Shown here: positions 15,932 to 25,325 of the stretch, in pieces
How positions within the stretch are numbered: the first letter of the stretch is position 1
Layout: each line of letters starts with the position of its first letter
Assembly: GCA_018066175.1 (NCBI GenBank)
Contig: JAGHRV010000002.1
Coordinates: forward strand, 1 to 37,823
Direction of reading: 5' to 3'
Length of the DNA: 37,823 nt
Origin: Candidatus Colicola equi
GTDB taxonomy: Bacteria; Bacteroidota; Bacteroidia; Bacteroidales; Paludibacteraceae
Translations under genes and position numbers: made by a program
The notes under the pieces: model-generated
Databases searched by the model: none
What the model was told of the DNA's origin: nothing
The model's input: the letters and a program-made list of their open reading frames with translations, nothing else

Positions 15932-18754
15932 ATGCTCGTAAATTACCTTAAAAACCGTCATATTGGTCTTAATCAAGAAGACCAAAAAGAAATGCTCCAA
16001 ACCATTGGTGCCGAGTCGATTGAACAACTCATTGAGCAAACAATGCCCAAGGATATTCTTCTGCCGGAACCGCTTGATTTAGACGAGCCCCTTACGGAGC
16101 AAGAGCACTTGGATTCTATTGCTGCTATGGCGGCCAAAAACTTGCCATATAAAAGCCTAATCGGACGAGGATGGTATGGCACCATCACGCCTGCTGTCAT
16201 CCAACGTAATGTGCTGGAAAATCCTGTTTGGTACACTTCCTATACTCCTTACCAGGCCGAAGTCAGTCAGGGACGTTTGGAGGCCCTCTTTGTCTTCCAA
16301 ACTATGATTAGTGACCTTACCGGGCTGCCTCTTGCTAACTGCTCTCTCTTGGACGAAGCTACCGCTGCTGCCGAGTCTGTTACGATGATGCGCAACCTGC
16401 GCTCGCGCGAACAAGTCAAGAATAATGTCTGCAAAGTCTTTGTGGACGAAAAGATCTTTGATAATACATGGTCCGTGCTCCAAACACGTGCAGCAGGGCA
16501 GGGTATAGAACTCGTCAAAGGTAATTACGCTACATTCATTCCTTCTGCCGAATACATGGGAGCATTGGTTCAATGGCCCAATGCCGAAGGTAGTATCGAG
16601 GATTATGACTATTTTATTGACCAATGCCACGATGCCGGACTCAAAGTAACGGTTATTGCCGACTTGATGGCGCTGGCTCTGCTCAAACCTCTTAATGCCG
16701 ACATCATGTGCGGTACCGCACAACGTTTCGGTCTCCCAATGGGATTTGGTGGACCAACGGCCGGATACATGGCAACGCGCGATGAATACAAGCGAGACAT
16801 GCCGGGACGTATCATCGGTTTGAGTAAAGATAGTCATGACCAACCGGCCTTCCGTTTGGCCCTCCAGACACGAGAACAGCATATCAAACGCGAAAAAGCC
16901 ACCTCTAACATCTGTACCGCCGAGGCACTTTGTGCCATGATGGCCGGATTATACGGCGTTTATCATGGCGCAGAAGGTGTTCGTCAGATTGCCGAAGGTA
17001 TTCATAGCAAGGCTGTTTATCTGAGCGAAATGCTCCAAGCGTATGGTTTTACTCAGGAAAATACGGAATTCTTTGACACGCTAAAGGTCATTCTTCCCGA
17101 TGAAATCTCACAAAAATCGTTGCGCAAGGCGGCCGAGGACAAAGGCTTTAACTTCTACTACGCAAAAGACTATGTCGGCATCAGTATGGACGAAACGGTC
17201 ACCTTAGATGACATGAATGACCTCATTGAACTCTTTGCCGAAGTAAGCGATGGACTGCCTCAATACGAGGATAACGAAGAGGCTTTTGCTAATCTATGGG
17301 CTATTGATGAAAAGCGCATCCGTGAAGTGGACTACATGCACCAAGATGTTTTCCGTCTCTATCATACCGAAACCGATATGATGCGCTATATCAAGCGTTT
17401 AGACCGCAAAGATATTTCGCTGACGCACACCATGATTCCTTTAGGATCGTGCACCATGAAACTCAATCCGGCTGCTGCTATGTTGCCGATCACCATGCCA
17501 GGCTGGACCGCTATTCATCCTTTGGCTCCCAAAACACAAGTAGAAGGCTACAACGAGATGCTCGAGGAATTAGAGCAACAACTCGCCACGATTACCGGAT
17601 TTGCAGCATGCAACCTGCAACCCACTTCCGGCGCAGCTGGTGAATATACCGGACTAGTTACCATTCGTCAGTACTTATGGAAGAATAAGCAAAAACAACG
17701 CACCATCCTCCTTATCCCTGAATCTGCTCATGGCACCAACCCCGCATCTTGCGTGCAAGCAGGATTTACGCCATGTGTCGTCAAATGCGATGAAAAGGGT
17801 AATACGGACATCGCTGACTGGAAGGCAAAGGCCGAAGAAAACAAGAATATCCTGGCCGGTTGCATGATTACATATCCTTCTACTCACGGTATCTTTGAGC
17901 AGGCCATTCGTCAAATGTGCCAAATCATTCACGATAACGGCGGTCTTGTCTATATGGATGGTGCTAATATGAATGCACAAATAGCATACACCAATCCGGG
18001 CTTTATTGGAGCAGATGTATGCCACCTTAACCTCCACAAGTCCTTTGCATCTCCTCACGGCGGTGGCGGACCCGGCGTAGGTGCTATTTGCTGTGTAGAA
18101 CGCCTCAAAGACTGCATGCCGACTTCCGATAAGAACCGCGTTTCTTCTGCGTTATACGGAAATGCCAATATGGCTCTTATCAGTTATGGATATATTCGTA
18201 TGATGGGCAACGAAGGACTGCGTGAAGCAACCGCTGCTGCCATCTTATCGGCTAACTATATGGCGGCTAAACTCAAAGACGCTTACGGCATTGTCTATAC
18301 CGGTGAAACGGGCAGGGTAGGACATGAACTCATATTAGATTGTCGCCAATTCCATGCTATTGGCATCACGGAAAGTGATATCGCTAAACGTCTCATGGAT
18401 TTTGGCTATCATGCACCCACACTCTCATTCCCTGTACATGGTACACTAATGGTGGAACCTACCGAATCTGAGTCTAAGCACGAAATAGACCAATTCATCG
18501 ACGCACTTCTTACCATTCGCGAAGAGATTCGCGAGGTAGAGAATGGAACGGCTGACAAGACGGATAACGTGCTTCTTAATGCTCCACACCCGGAATACGA
18601 GATTGTTTCGGACGAATGGAATCATCCTTATCCTCGCTCCAAAGCCGCTTATCCAACTTCTTGGGTCAAAGCTAATAAGTTCTGGATTCCCGTTGGCCGA
18701 GTAGATAATGGATGGGGAGATAGAAACCTTATCGCTAAATATACAAACGAATAA
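15932..18754 (+). CDS. gcvP: Glycine dehydrogenase (decarboxylating), P protein
   Basis: The 940-residue protein is the long, fused form of the glycine cleavage P protein, which uses pyridoxal phosphate to decarboxylate glycine and passes aminomethyl to the lipoylated H protein. The N-terminal half begins NRHIGLNQEDQKEMLQTIG and contains SLLDEATAAAESVTMM. The C-terminal half contains SCTMKLNP and the cofactor site NLHKSFASPHGGGGPG, with K703 as the Schiff-base lysine. Length matches the family (about 950). The genes for the T, H and L proteins are not in the window, as is common when gcvP is unlinked. Six bases separate it from the first YitT gene, so the downstream genes may be read from the same transcript. 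Confidence 0.97.
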   Translation: MLVNYLKNRHIGLNQEDQKEMLQTIGAESIEQLIEQTMPKDILLPEPLDLDEPLTEQEHLDSIAAMAAKNLPYKSLIGRGWYGTITPAVIQRNVLENPVWYTSYTPYQAEVSQGRLEALFVFQTMISDLTGLPLANCSLLDEATAAAESVTMMRNLRSREQVKNNVCKVFVDEKIFDNTWSVLQTRAAGQGIELVKGNYATFIPSAEYMGALVQWPNAEGSIEDYDYFIDQCHDAGLKVTVIADLMALALLKPLNADIMCGTAQRFGLPMGFGGPTAGYMATRDEYKRDMPGRIIGLSKDSHDQPAFRLALQTREQHIKREKATSNICTAEALCAMMAGLYGVYHGAEGVRQIAEGIHSKAVYLSEMLQAYGFTQENTEFFDTLKVILPDEISQKSLRKAAEDKGFNFYYAKDYVGISMDETVTLDDMNDLIELFAEVSDGLPQYEDNEEAFANLWAIDEKRIREVDYMHQDVFRLYHTETDMMRYIKRLDRKDISLTHTMIPLGSCTMKLNPAAAMLPITMPGWTAIHPLAPKTQVEGYNEMLEELEQQLATITGFAACNLQPTSGAAGEYTGLVTIRQYLWKNKQKQRTILLIPESAHGTNPASCVQAGFTPCVVKCDEKGNTDIADWKAKAEENKNILAGCMITYPSTHGIFEQAIRQMCQIIHDNGGLVYMDGANMNAQIAYTNPGFIGADVCHLNLHKSFASPHGGGGPGVGAICCVERLKDCMPTSDKNRVSSALYGNANMALISYGYIRMMGNEGLREATAAAILSANYMAAKLKDAYGIVYTGETGRVGHELILDCRQFHAIGITESDIAKRLMDFGYHAPTLSFPVHGTLMVEPTESESKHEIDQFIDALLTIREEIREVENGTADKTDNVLLNAPHPEYEIVSDEWNHPYPRSKAAYPTSWVKANKFWIPVGRVDNGWGDRNLIAKYTNE

Positions 18755-18760
18755 TAACGT

Positions 18761-19699
18761 ATGCCAACTTTACCCAAAATACCTAAAATACCCACCATTA
18801 GTACGCATGTCACCATTCGGCGACCTGATAAACTCAAACTCCTACGGGAACTGAAAGAACTATTCGTCATCGCTTTGGGGGCTGGACCTTTTGCCATAGC
18901 GGTCAATCGGTTACTCGTTCCCCATGCTATTGTTGGCGGTGGATTGGCGGGTTTTTGCGAAATCCTTTACTTCGCTTCCGGTGGAATATTGGAAATTTGG
19001 TGGATGCAATTGCTCATCAATATGGGACTTCTCATTGTAGCCATCAAAATGATTGGTTGGCGCTTTTGTGCACGGACTTTATACGGCGTAATAGCGCTCA
19101 CTATCTGGATGAAATTCATACCCATTCCTGAAGTACCACAAATAACGGATCCTTTTATGGCTGTTATCTTAGGAGGACTGTTTGCCGGATGCGGACTCGG
19201 TTTTGTGCTGCTCAATAACGGATCAACCGGAGGAACAGATATCATCGCGATGATTCTGTCCAAATATGCACATTTACCGATGGGAAGGGCACTTTTAACC
19301 AGTAATATAGTTATTATTTGTGGCGCATACTTCCTGCCCGAAGTACATTCCATCGAAAAAGTTCTATTCGGTCTATGTTACACCTTCATGTCCTCTACCG
19401 CCGTTGATTGGGTGATGAATAGATCCCGTATTTGCGTGCAGTTCTTTATCTTCTCTAAATACTGGGAAGAAATAACACATGCTATCATGACCGAAGTACA
19501 TAGAGGAGTAACCATCCTTGACGGAGAGGGTGGTTATACCGGCGAAAACAAGAAAGTAATAACGGTCCTTGCTCGTAAATCAGAAGCCAGCAAAATCTTC
19601 CGATTAGTACGGCAAATAGATCCTGACGCTTTCGTGAGCGAAACACAAACACAAGGCGTGTTTGGACGCGGATTTGAATCCATAAAAACACAAGCATAA
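18761..19699 (+). CDS. YitT-family membrane protein, copy 1
   Basis: The 312-residue protein has about five or six membrane segments between residues 35 and 220, then a soluble C-terminal DUF2179 domain. Family marks are FAIAVNRLLVPHAIVGGGLAGF, the glycine-rich LNNGSTGGTDIIAMIL between membrane segments, and the C-terminal VHRGVTILDGEGGYTG and DPDAFVSETQTQGVFGRGF. YitT proteins are integral inner-membrane proteins of unproven transport function. The N-terminal 30 residues are proline-rich and basic and look cytoplasmic. The stop codon overlaps the start of the next gene as TAATG. The next gene encodes a paralogue, so the pair may form a hetero-oligomer. Confidence 0.88.
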   Translation: MPTLPKIPKIPTISTHVTIRRPDKLKLLRELKELFVIALGAGPFAIAVNRLLVPHAIVGGGLAGFCEILYFASGGILEIWWMQLLINMGLLIVAIKMIGWRFCARTLYGVIALTIWMKFIPIPEVPQITDPFMAVILGGLFAGCGLGFVLLNNGSTGGTDIIAMILSKYAHLPMGRALLTSNIVIICGAYFLPEVHSIEKVLFGLCYTFMSSTAVDWVMNRSRICVQFFIFSKYWEEITHAIMTEVHRGVTILDGEGGYTGENKKVITVLARKSEASKIFRLVRQIDPDAFVSETQTQGVFGRGFESIKTQA

Positions 19700-20685
19700 T
19701 GCAACAATCTCCTTTACAACAACAAAATCACCCGCATGGGAACATTGACCCTCGCAGATATAAAATCGAAGTCGGTCTAGAATATTTAGGTATCTTCTTG
19801 GCGCTTTGCCCATTTGCATGTATGGTGAACTGGATCTTCGTGCCACACTCCCTTGTGGGAGGTGGACTAACAGGTATCTGTTCTGCCATTTATTATGGTA
19901 CACAAGGCATGTTTCCATCCTTGTTTGCTGCGTATAATGGTGCTATTCCTATTTGGCTCTCTACTGTCGTTATCAACGCCATCTTGCTCACCATAGCAGG
20001 CTTTACGGTAGGCTGGTCTTTCTGTATCCGAACCATATGGGGCGTACTATGTGTTGCCTTCTGGTATCGCATCATTCCTATCCGCACAGAAGCCATCATC
20101 GCGGATCCTATGTTAGGTTGTATAATAGGAGGTATTGCCTTTGGTGTCTCATTGGGCGTCGTTCTGCTATGTAATGGCAGTTCCGGAGGAACCGACATCG
20201 TTGCGATGATTGTGCATCACTTCAAAGATGTATCGTTAGGAAAGGTTCTGATTCTATGTGACGTAGTGATCATCATTAGTGCTTATTTCTTGCCGGTGCC
20301 CGATACAATTGATTTAGGTAAGCAAACCATTGCTGATTACAAGATACAACGTGTGTTATGCGGTCTAAGTATGACCCTCTCTTATACAGCAGCTTTAGAT
20401 TGGTTCCTTTCTCGTGTGCGCCAGAGTGTACAGTTCTTTATCTTCTCGCGCAAACACGATGAGATAGCCAAGGCCATTTCGACTACTGTTCAACGAGGAG
20501 TTACGCTATTAGACGGAAAAGGGTGGTATAGTAGTCAACCTATCACCGTAGTAACTGTTTTGGCTCGCAAACACGAAGCAAACACGATTTTACATCTTAT
20601 CCGTTCTATCGACCCGGATGCCTTTGTCAGCTGTTCTAATGTAGCAGGCGTATTTGGCAGCGGATTTGACAAAATCAAGAACTAG
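19699..20685 (+). CDS. YitT-family membrane protein, copy 2
   Basis: This 328-residue paralogue of the preceding protein has the same order of parts: FACMVNWIFVPHSLVGGGLTGI, LCNGSSGGTDIVAMIV, then the DUF2179 domain with VQRGVTLLDGKGWYSS and DPDAFVSCSNVAGVFGSGF. It differs by an insertion of roughly 15 residues around PDTIDLGKQTIADYKIQ before the fifth membrane segment, and by a longer loop near PSLFAAYNG. The first base of its start codon is the last base of the preceding stop, so translation is likely coupled. The two copies are clearly diverged, which argues for an old duplication with distinct roles rather than a recent one. The substrate is unknown. Confidence 0.88.
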   Translation: MQQSPLQQQNHPHGNIDPRRYKIEVGLEYLGIFLALCPFACMVNWIFVPHSLVGGGLTGICSAIYYGTQGMFPSLFAAYNGAIPIWLSTVVINAILLTIAGFTVGWSFCIRTIWGVLCVAFWYRIIPIRTEAIIADPMLGCIIGGIAFGVSLGVVLLCNGSSGGTDIVAMIVHHFKDVSLGKVLILCDVVIIISAYFLPVPDTIDLGKQTIADYKIQRVLCGLSMTLSYTAALDWFLSRVRQSVQFFIFSRKHDEIAKAISTTVQRGVTLLDGKGWYSSQPITVVTVLARKHEANTILHLIRSIDPDAFVSCSNVAGVFGSGFDKIKN

Positions 20686-20691
20686 TTCAAA

Positions 20692-20937
20692 ATGGACAAA
20701 AATATGATAAAAGAAGAACAAGAACGGAAATTTAGGGCATTTGTTCAGGGGGATAACTTTGCCCAATACGTGCAGGATATACATAACGGACACCCCATCA
20801 TTGTGCGCCCTCCCGGACTGAATGATCCGTGGATGCTCACAACCGAACAATTAGAGTCTATCGTCCGCGAATACCATCCTGACCTCTCTGCAACAGTCAG
20901 CGGCTCCGCCTGCGTCATTTTCTACGAAAAGAGGTAG
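20692..20937 (+). CDS. Small protein of unknown function downstream of the YitT pair
   Basis: The 81-residue protein is hydrophilic and has no signal or membrane segment. It reads as two helices (EEQERKFRAFVQGDNFAQYV; TTEQLESIVREYHPDL) joined by a strand region (HPIIVRPPGLND), with a short final strand SACVIFYEKR. I do not recognise the family. It begins six bases after the second YitT stop, so it is very probably the last gene of that transcript. It ends before the intergenic region with the V-ATPase promoter. An alternative start at the second methionine (20704) would remove four residues. Coding is supported by the tight spacing and a normal amino-acid composition, not by homology. Confidence 0.6.
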   Translation: MDKNMIKEEQERKFRAFVQGDNFAQYVQDIHNGHPIIVRPPGLNDPWMLTTEQLESIVREYHPDLSATVSGSACVIFYEKR

Positions 20938-21001
20938 AATGGAGCGTTAATTAGTTCCTTTTGTTCGTAAGTAAACTTTTTTTTATTTTTCGCATTTTTT
21001 A

Positions 21002-21033
21002 TTTGCATATATGCAAAATATTTAGTAATTTTG
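21002..21033 (+). promoter_or_regulatory. Promoter of the V-type ATPase operon, -33 box within a perfect 16-bp palindrome
   Basis: TTTG at 21002-21005 and TAATTTTG at 21026-21033 are 20 bp apart. The -33 box is the left arm of the perfect palindrome TTTGCATATATGCAAA at 21002-21017. A one-mismatch copy occupies the same position in the ROK kinase promoter at 8392. A regulator bound here would touch the -33 box directly. The leader before the ATG at 21082 is about 40 bases. Several T-runs at 20978-21000, just upstream, could also serve the end of the YitT transcript. Confidence 0.75.
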
Positions 21034-21081
21034 CAGCGTAAAAGTGTTTTTATTGAAAATCGATAAACAAAATATATACGT

Positions 21082-21666
21082 ATGAAACTTGAAGAAATTA
21101 CCAGCAAAATCTATGCTGAAGGCGTAGAAAAGGGAAATCAAGAAGCACAGGCTATTATCGCTAAGGCCCAAGAAGAAGCTAAGGCTATCGTCGAAAAAGC
21201 TAAGTTAGAAGCTCTTGATCAACTGCAAAAGGCTGAACAGAAAGCCAAGGAATTGGACGAGCATACTCGTTCAGAGTTGAAAATGTTTGCCGAGCAAAGC
21301 GTGAATGCTCTCAAAACACAAATCACCGACCTTGTTAATGGACAAGTAGTGGATGCTAACATCAAAGCCGCTACTGCTGATGCCAAGTTCATGCAAGGCA
21401 TCATCGCTAAATTAGCAGAAGCCATGGCTAAAGATGGCAACGTAGTTATCGACGCTAAGGATGCTAAAGCCCTCAAAGAATACTTCGCTGCTAACGCCAA
21501 AGGCTTATTGGACAAGGGTGTGACTATCAACGAAGTAAAAGGTATCAAGACCGACTTCCAACTCAAACCGGAAAAGGGTGGGTATAAACTCGCTTTCGGT
21601 GAGGCCGAATTTGTTGCTTACTTCAAGGAGTTCTTACGTCCTCAATTGATCGAATTGTTATTCTGA
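21082..21666 (+). CDS. atpE: V-type ATP synthase subunit E
   Basis: The 194-residue protein has the layout of the peripheral-stalk subunit E. Residues 1-90 are a long charged helix rich in Ala, Glu, Lys and Gln (QEAQAIIAKAQEEAKAIVEKA), suited to a coiled coil, and the C-terminal globular part ends in GEAEFVAYFKEFLRPQLIELLF. The stalk links the catalytic head to the membrane sector and resists rotation. It is the first gene after the palindromic promoter and is followed by the DUF2764 gene four bases later. Its usual stalk partner, subunit G/H, is not recognisable in the window. The gene symbol follows V-type operon naming, not F-type. Confidence 0.88.
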   Translation: MKLEEITSKIYAEGVEKGNQEAQAIIAKAQEEAKAIVEKAKLEALDQLQKAEQKAKELDEHTRSELKMFAEQSVNALKTQITDLVNGQVVDANIKAATADAKFMQGIIAKLAEAMAKDGNVVIDAKDAKALKEYFAANAKGLLDKGVTINEVKGIKTDFQLKPEKGGYKLAFGEAEFVAYFKEFLRPQLIELLF

Positions 21667-21670
21667 TACT

Positions 21671-22201
21671 ATGAGTTACGAATATCTAATAGCCGGATTG
21701 CCCTTCCTGAAAGCAGGAGACAAGGCTCCCATGACCATGGAAGCTTTGGATGAACTGTTGGCAGAGCAACTCTCGGATAATGATAAAGAGCAATTGCGAT
21801 TGATGAAGCATCGTGCCAGTTATGGCATCTGCCCGTTCTTGCAGAAATGGCAGGCTTTCAATCGTGACCTCAATAACGTGCTGACCGCCGAGATATGCCG
21901 CAAACACGGACTGGATCCCAAGAAAAACATCTTGGGCGAAATGCCCGACGATATAGCTCCGGAAATAAAAGCTATCAGCCAAATCACCGACCTATACGAA
22001 CGCGAACGGCAAATAGACGTGGTTCGCTTTGCTTGGCTCGAAGACAATACGGCGATGCTGAACTTCCGTCTGGAAAACGTGCTGGCGTACTATCTCGAAA
22101 TGCAAATGCTCTGCCGATGGGATGTGCTGACTCGCGAAACTGGCGAGAAAGTATTCAAGGACATCGTGGCTGACTTCAAGAAAGGAATACGCATAGATTA
22201 A
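21671..22201 (+). CDS. DUF2764-family protein of the V-type ATPase operon
   Basis: The 176-residue protein begins MSYEYLIAGLPFL and contains CPFLQKWQAFNRDLNNVLTA, ending with a helical segment (ENVLAYYLEMQMLCRWDVLT). It matches my memory of the DUF2764 proteins that sit between subunits E and A in V-type ATPase operons of Bacteroidetes, and at the same place in Chlamydia. No subunit C gene is present, and DUF2764 occupies its slot. The protein may therefore be a reduced or diverged subunit C, which couples the central shaft to the membrane ring. That role is an inference from position and helical character. It is hydrophilic, without membrane segments. Confidence 0.72.
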   Translation: MSYEYLIAGLPFLKAGDKAPMTMEALDELLAEQLSDNDKEQLRLMKHRASYGICPFLQKWQAFNRDLNNVLTAEICRKHGLDPKKNILGEMPDDIAPEIKAISQITDLYERERQIDVVRFAWLEDNTAMLNFRLENVLAYYLEMQMLCRWDVLTRETGEKVFKDIVADFKKGIRID

Positions 22202-22227
22202 TTAACGTAAATTAGAATTTATAAGAT

Positions 22228-23991
22228 ATGACACAAGGTAAAGTAAAAGGTATCATCGCTAACTTAGTTACTGTAGCGGTTGATGGCCCTGTATCGCAAA
22301 ATGAAATCGCCTATATCAGCGTTGGTGCAAATGCTACCAAACTGATGGCAGAGGTGATTAAAGTGACCGGCGAGAATGTGTACGTTCAGGTCTTTGAATC
22401 TACCCGCGGACTCAAAGTGGGCGATAACGTTGAGTTTACCGGACACATGCTCGAAGTAACTCTCGGACCCGGTCTGCTCAGCCGTAACTACGATGGTCTG
22501 CAAAACGACCTCGATAAACTGACCGGCGTCTTCCTCCAACGTGGTGAGTACAACTTCCCACTGGATAAAGAAAAACTGTGGAAATTCGAACCCATCGCTA
22601 AAGTGGGCGACAAAGTGGAAGCTGCTGCGTGGTTGGGCGAAGTAGATGAGAATCACCAACCACACAAAATCATGGTGCCCTTCGTAATGGAAGGAACATA
22701 CACCATTAAATCTATCGTGGCTGCAGGAGAATACAAAATTGAAGACACCATCGCCGTCATTACCGACGAGGAAGGTAATGACCACAATATAACCATGGTG
22801 CAGAAATGGCCCGTCAAAAAAGCCATCCTTGCCTATAAATCCAAACCGCGTCCATTTAAACTGCTCGAGACCGGTGTACGTACCATCGATACCGCTAACC
22901 CCATCTGCGAGGGCGGTACAGGTTTTATCCCTGGTCCATTCGGTACCGGCAAAACTGTGCTGCAACATGCTATCTCTAAACAGGCAGAAGCCGACATCGT
23001 TATCATCGCTGCCTGCGGTGAACGTGCTAATGAGGTAGTAGAGACCTTCACCGAGTTTCCCGAACTGGATGACCCACATACCGGACGTAAACTGATGGAA
23101 CGTACCATCATTATCGCCAATACATCCAACATGCCGGTCGCTTCCCGTGAAGCATCTGTTTATACATCCATGACCATTGCCGAATACTACCGTTCAATGG
23201 GTCTGCGTGTATTACTGATGGCCGACTCCACCTCTCGCTGGGCACAGGCTCTGCGTGAGATGTCCAACCGTATGGAAGAGTTACCCGGACAAGATGCCTT
23301 CCCAATGGACTTGTCCGCTATCATTGGTGCCTTTTACGCCCGCGCGGGATACGTATATTTAAATAATGGTAAGACAGGTTCGGTTACCTTCTTAGGCACC
23401 GTATCTCCTGCCGGTGGTAACCTCAAAGAACCTGTTACCGAAGGTACCAAGAAAGTGGCTCGCTGCTTCTACGCACTTGAACAGGCTCGTGCCGACCATA
23501 AACGTTACCCCGCTGTCAACCCAATTGATTCATACTCTAAGTACATTGAGTATCCTGAGTTCGCTGAGTATATATCCGGTCTGATTGACGACAAATGGAT
23601 TGGCCAAGTGAACGAGATGAAGACCTACCTGCAACGCGGTAAGGAAATTCAAGAGCAAATCAATATCTTAGGTGATGATGGTGTACCCGTAGATTACCAC
23701 GAGGAGTTCTGGAAGAGCGAAGTAATTGACTTCGTTATCCTGCAGCAAGATGCCTTCGATAAGATTGATGCCGTTTGCCCGCTCGAACGCCAACGCTACA
23801 TGCTCGACCTTGTAATGGGTATATGCCACAGCGATTACAACTTTGATAACTTCCTGGATGTAATCGACTACTTCAAACGCATCATCAACCTATGTAAACA
23901 GATGAACTATAGCGAGTTCCATAGCGAAGACTTTGAGAACTACCAAAAGAAATTAAATGAACTTCTCGCTGAAAAGCAGATTAAAGCATAA
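22228..23991 (+). CDS. atpA: V-type ATP synthase catalytic subunit A
   Basis: The 587-residue protein is the catalytic subunit of the V1/A1 head. It has an N-terminal beta barrel (KGIIANLVTVAVDGP), the non-homologous insert typical of A subunits, the Walker A motif GPFGTGKTVLQH, the GER loop AACGERANEVVE with the catalytic glutamate, and Walker B LRVLLMADSTSRWAQALREM. Length equals that of other A subunits (580-600). It lies in the order E-DUF2764-A-B-D-I-K with 26 bases before it and five before subunit B. The intact nucleotide site means the complex can make or hydrolyse ATP. Confidence 0.97.
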   Translation: MTQGKVKGIIANLVTVAVDGPVSQNEIAYISVGANATKLMAEVIKVTGENVYVQVFESTRGLKVGDNVEFTGHMLEVTLGPGLLSRNYDGLQNDLDKLTGVFLQRGEYNFPLDKEKLWKFEPIAKVGDKVEAAAWLGEVDENHQPHKIMVPFVMEGTYTIKSIVAAGEYKIEDTIAVITDEEGNDHNITMVQKWPVKKAILAYKSKPRPFKLLETGVRTIDTANPICEGGTGFIPGPFGTGKTVLQHAISKQAEADIVIIAACGERANEVVETFTEFPELDDPHTGRKLMERTIIIANTSNMPVASREASVYTSMTIAEYYRSMGLRVLLMADSTSRWAQALREMSNRMEELPGQDAFPMDLSAIIGAFYARAGYVYLNNGKTGSVTFLGTVSPAGGNLKEPVTEGTKKVARCFYALEQARADHKRYPAVNPIDSYSKYIEYPEFAEYISGLIDDKWIGQVNEMKTYLQRGKEIQEQINILGDDGVPVDYHEEFWKSEVIDFVILQQDAFDKIDAVCPLERQRYMLDLVMGICHSDYNFDNFLDVIDYFKRIINLCKQMNYSEFHSEDFENYQKKLNELLAEKQIKA

Positions 23992-23996
23992 CGACT

Positions 23997-25322
23997 ATGG
24001 CAAAAGCATTTCAAAAGATTTTTACAGAGATCACAGCCATCACGAAAGCAACATGCACGTTAAAGGCTGAAGGAGTAGGTAACGACGAACTCGCTACCGT
24101 AAATGGTAAATTAGCCCAGGTCGTTAAGATTATGGGCGATGAAGTGACCCTGCAGGTCTTCCAAGGCACCGAAGGTATTCCTACCAACGCCGAGGTAGTC
24201 TTCTTGGGTAAAGCTCCATCACTCAAAGTGAGCGACCAATTAGCAGGACGTTTCTTCAACGCTTACGGCGACCCCATCGATGGCGGACCTGCCGTGGAAG
24301 GTGAAGAAGTGGAGATTGGTGGTCCTTCCGTGAACCCCGTTCGACGTAAACAACCGTCCGAGTTAATCGCTACCGGTATAGCAGGTATTGACCTGAATAA
24401 CACCCTCGTGTCCGGTCAGAAGATTCCTTTCTTTGCAGACCCCGACCAACCGTACAACCAAGTAATGGCCAATGTTGCCCTCCGCGCACAGGTAGATAAG
24501 ATCATCTTGGGCGGTATGGGACTCACCAACGACGACTATCTGTACTTCAAGAACGTATTTGCTAATGCAGGCGTTCTGGATCGTATCGTTTCATTCGTGA
24601 ATACCACCGAGAACCCTGCCGTAGAGCGTCTGCTCATTCCGGATATGGCCCTGGCGGCCGCTGAGTACTTCGCTGTACAAAAGCATCAGAAAGTGCTCGT
24701 TCTACTGACCGACATGACTCTGTACGCCGACGCATTGGCTATCGTAAGTAACCGTATGGACCAAATCCCATCCAAAGATTCTATGCCGGGTTCGCTCTAT
24801 TCCGACTTGGCTAAGATATACGAGAAAGCCGTGCAATTCCCAGAGGAAGCCGGTGGAGGTTCAATCACCATCATTGCCGTAACGACCTTGTCCGGCGGCG
24901 ATATCACGCACGCTATCCCTGATAACACCGGTTATATCACCGAAGGTCAGTTATACCTGCGCCGTGACTCTGACATCGGTAAGGTCATCGTGGATCCGTT
25001 CCGCTCCTTGTCTCGACTCAAACAGTTAGTATCCGGTAAGAAGACCCGTGAGGATCACCCACAAGTGATGAACGCTGCCGTTCGTCTATACGCCGATGCC
25101 GCTAATGCCAAGACTAAACTGGAGAACGGTTTCGACCTGACTGACTACGATAACCGCTGCTTGGACTTCGCCAAAGAGTACTCCAACCGCATCCTCGCTA
25201 TTGACGTTAACATCAATACGACCGAGATGCTCGACATCGCTTGGGAACTATTTGCTACCTACTTCAAACCCGAAGAGGTCAATATCAAACAAGCGTTGGT
25301 AGATAAATATTGGAAAAAATAA
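23997..25322 (+). CDS. atpB: V-type ATP synthase regulatory subunit B
   Basis: The 441-residue protein is the non-catalytic head subunit that alternates with subunit A. It has the beta barrel (TLQVFQGTEGIPTNAEVVFLGK) and the fold of the nucleotide-binding domain but no Walker A lysine. SGQKIPFFADPDQPYNQV stands where the P-loop would be, as in all B subunits. VLVLLTDMTLYADALAIVSNRMDQIP is the B-type counterpart of Walker B, and the arginine-containing FRSLSRLKQLV segment is present. Length matches bacterial relatives (430-460). It is five bases after atpA and three bases before atpD in the operon. Confidence 0.96.
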   Translation: MAKAFQKIFTEITAITKATCTLKAEGVGNDELATVNGKLAQVVKIMGDEVTLQVFQGTEGIPTNAEVVFLGKAPSLKVSDQLAGRFFNAYGDPIDGGPAVEGEEVEIGGPSVNPVRRKQPSELIATGIAGIDLNNTLVSGQKIPFFADPDQPYNQVMANVALRAQVDKIILGGMGLTNDDYLYFKNVFANAGVLDRIVSFVNTTENPAVERLLIPDMALAAAEYFAVQKHQKVLVLLTDMTLYADALAIVSNRMDQIPSKDSMPGSLYSDLAKIYEKAVQFPEEAGGGSITIIAVTTLSGGDITHAIPDNTGYITEGQLYLRRDSDIGKVIVDPFRSLSRLKQLVSGKKTREDHPQVMNAAVRLYADAANAKTKLENGFDLTDYDNRCLDFAKEYSNRILAIDVNINTTEMLDIAWELFATYFKPEEVNIKQALVDKYWKK

Positions 25323-25325
25323 ACC

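Noticed and set aside
16157..16882. Antisense frame of 241 codons opposite gcvP
   Set aside because: It is a shadow of the strongly conserved GcvP coding sequence.
22264..23079. Long antisense frame (271 codons) opposite atpA
   Set aside because: The plus strand encodes a fully conserved V-ATPase A subunit; the antisense frame has no family features and no promoter.
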